7,136 nt of DNA from an uncultured bacterium (lineage in GTDB: Bacteria > Planctomycetota > UBA1135 > GCA-002686595), in assembly GCA_913058555.1 (NCBI GenBank), contig CAJXRJ010000397.1:1-7136 (forward strand). The letters run 5' to 3'. Positions 6,315 through 7,136 of the stretch are shown here, piece after piece. The translations under genes and the position numbers were made by a program. The notes beneath the pieces are model-generated. The model saw only the letters and a list, made by a program, of their open reading frames with translations. It was not told the DNA's origin and did not search any database. Within the stretch, counting starts at the first letter, position 1. Each line of letters opens with the position of its first letter.

Positions 6315-7089
6315 TCAGGCCGGGGGCGTCCAGCCGTGGAATGTGGGGCTGGCGAAGGCCAGGCGTGACGACATGACAGAGAGGGCCTCTTCGTTGGCGT
6401 CGACGAGGACTGCGTCGCGGCCATGGTGAATGGCGGACTCCCCAAGCGTGCCACTGCCGGCGAAGAAGTCGAGGACGGTATCGCCGGGGCGCGTGTGCAC
6501 GGCGATGAGGCGGTCGATGATGCCGAGTGGCTTCTGGGTGGGGTAACCGGTCTTCTCAGCGCCGCTGGGGCTGACGATGGTGTGCCACCAGGTGTCGGTG
6601 GGGGTCTTGCCGCGCTTGGCCTTTTCCTTGGTGACAAGACCGGGGGCCATGTACGGGATGCGGTCCATGTCCTCGTAGTTGAAGGTGTAGGCCTTCGGGT
6701 CCTTGGCGTACCAGAGGATGTTGTCGTGCTTGGGCGGCCATTTCTTCTTCGTGCGACCGCCGTAGTCGTAGGCCCAGATGATCTCGTTGATGAAGCTCTG
6801 GCGCCCGAAGATCGCGTCGACGAGGACCTTCGCGTAGTGGACCTCGCGGTAGTCGAGGTGCAGGAAGAAGCTGCCGGTGGGCGAGAGAAGCCGGTGGGCG
6901 TGCTCGATGCGCGGCTCGAGGAACGCCATGAAGTCGTCGAAGCTGTCCGCGAAGGACCGCGAGCCCACCTGGACGGTCCGGTACCGCTCACCGTGGAAGC
7001 CCGTCTGGTCCCCGTCCTTGTCCCGGATGGAGCGCGTCAGATGGCGCGACTGCGTGATCCCAGTGTTGAACGGCGGATCGACGTAGATG
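6315..7089 (-). CDS. Beta-class DNA methyltransferase (N6-adenine/N4-cytosine), 5' end missing
   Basis: Transfers a methyl group from S-adenosylmethionine to an exocyclic amine in DNA. The 257 genomic residues start inside the protein at I-Y-V-D-P-P-F-N-T-G, with motif IV (catalytic D-P-P-F, about 7068-7079). The SAM-binding motif D-F-F-A-G-S-G-T-L-G comes late (F-A-G-S-G-T at 6447-6464), preceded by Y-P-T-Q-K-P (near 6528-6545). Motif IV before motif I gives the beta class, N6_N4_Mtase family. D-P-P-F favours m6A over m4C; this is a tendency, not proof. The middle segment (W-A-Y-D-Y-G-G-R-T-K-K-K-W-P-P-K-H-D-N-I-L-W-Y) probably contributes to target recognition. In relatives the region before D-P-P-F is short, so only a few tens of residues are likely missing. 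The ATG at 7106 lies in adapter and is not real. No restriction enzyme is visible, so solitary versus restriction-modification status is open. Confidence 0.93.
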
Positions 7090-7136
7090 CTGTCTCTTAT
7101 ACACATCTGACGCTGCCGACGATATGCAGTGTGTAG
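7090..7136. other. Residual Nextera/Tn5 sequencing adapter (not genomic)
   Basis: 7090-7108 is exactly the 19-base Tn5 mosaic end (CTGTCTCTTATACACATCT). It is followed by GACGCTGCCGACGA (7109-7122), the complement of the Nextera Read 1 adapter, then eight bases TATGCAGT (7123-7130) in the i5 index position, then GTGTAG (7131-7136), the start of the P5 complement. From memory, the index read on the other strand (ACTGCATA) matches a standard Nextera i5 index. Genomic sequence therefore ends at about 7089. Translation through it produces the well-known artefact peptides M-C-I-R-D-S (minus strand) and S-Y-T-H-L-T-L-P-T (plus strand). Confidence 0.98.

Overview
The window is 7,136 bases of G+C-rich bacterial DNA. 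It looks like the end of a draft contig, because the last 47 bases (7090-7136) are sequencing adapter rather than genome. The organism cannot be named from the sequence. A Gram-negative-type envelope is suggested by a secreted right-handed beta-helix protein ending in an R-V-D-M-G-A-H-E motif and by a metal-binding lipoprotein-like protein. Such beta-helix proteins are common in Planctomycetota and other environmental lineages, and the weak Shine-Dalgarno sites before most genes would fit. This placement is an inference with low certainty.

Layout: (1) 1-213 is a leader with short repeats and a small hairpin. (2) 214-1251 (+) encodes an exported beta-helix protein. (3) 1264-1361 is a very long, nearly perfect inverted repeat between two convergent genes. 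(4) 1405-2103 (-) is sfsA. (5) 2104-2452 is a gene-free divergent intergenic region with a strong 15-bp hairpin. (6) 2453-6248 (+) is a tightly packed four-gene Mn/Zn-type ABC transporter operon: binding protein, ATPase and two permeases, the troABCD/mntABCD arrangement. (7) 6315-7089 (-) is a beta-class DNA methyltransferase that lost its N-terminus at the contig end. (8) 7090-7136 is adapter.

The four transporter genes form one functional unit. The periplasmic or lipid-anchored protein captures the metal, the two permeases form the membrane channel, and the ATPase drives import. Gene junctions overlap by 1 and 4 bases or are 9 bases apart, so co-transcription and translational coupling are likely. 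The second permease carries a cytosolic tail of about 75 residues that resembles a winged helix, which raises the possibility of a permease-regulator fusion. The beta-helix gene, sfsA and the methyltransferase have no visible functional link to the transporter.

I found no complete new system. The points most worth checking are the permease tail, the long inverted repeat at 1264-1361, and the adapter end, which creates false protein termini.
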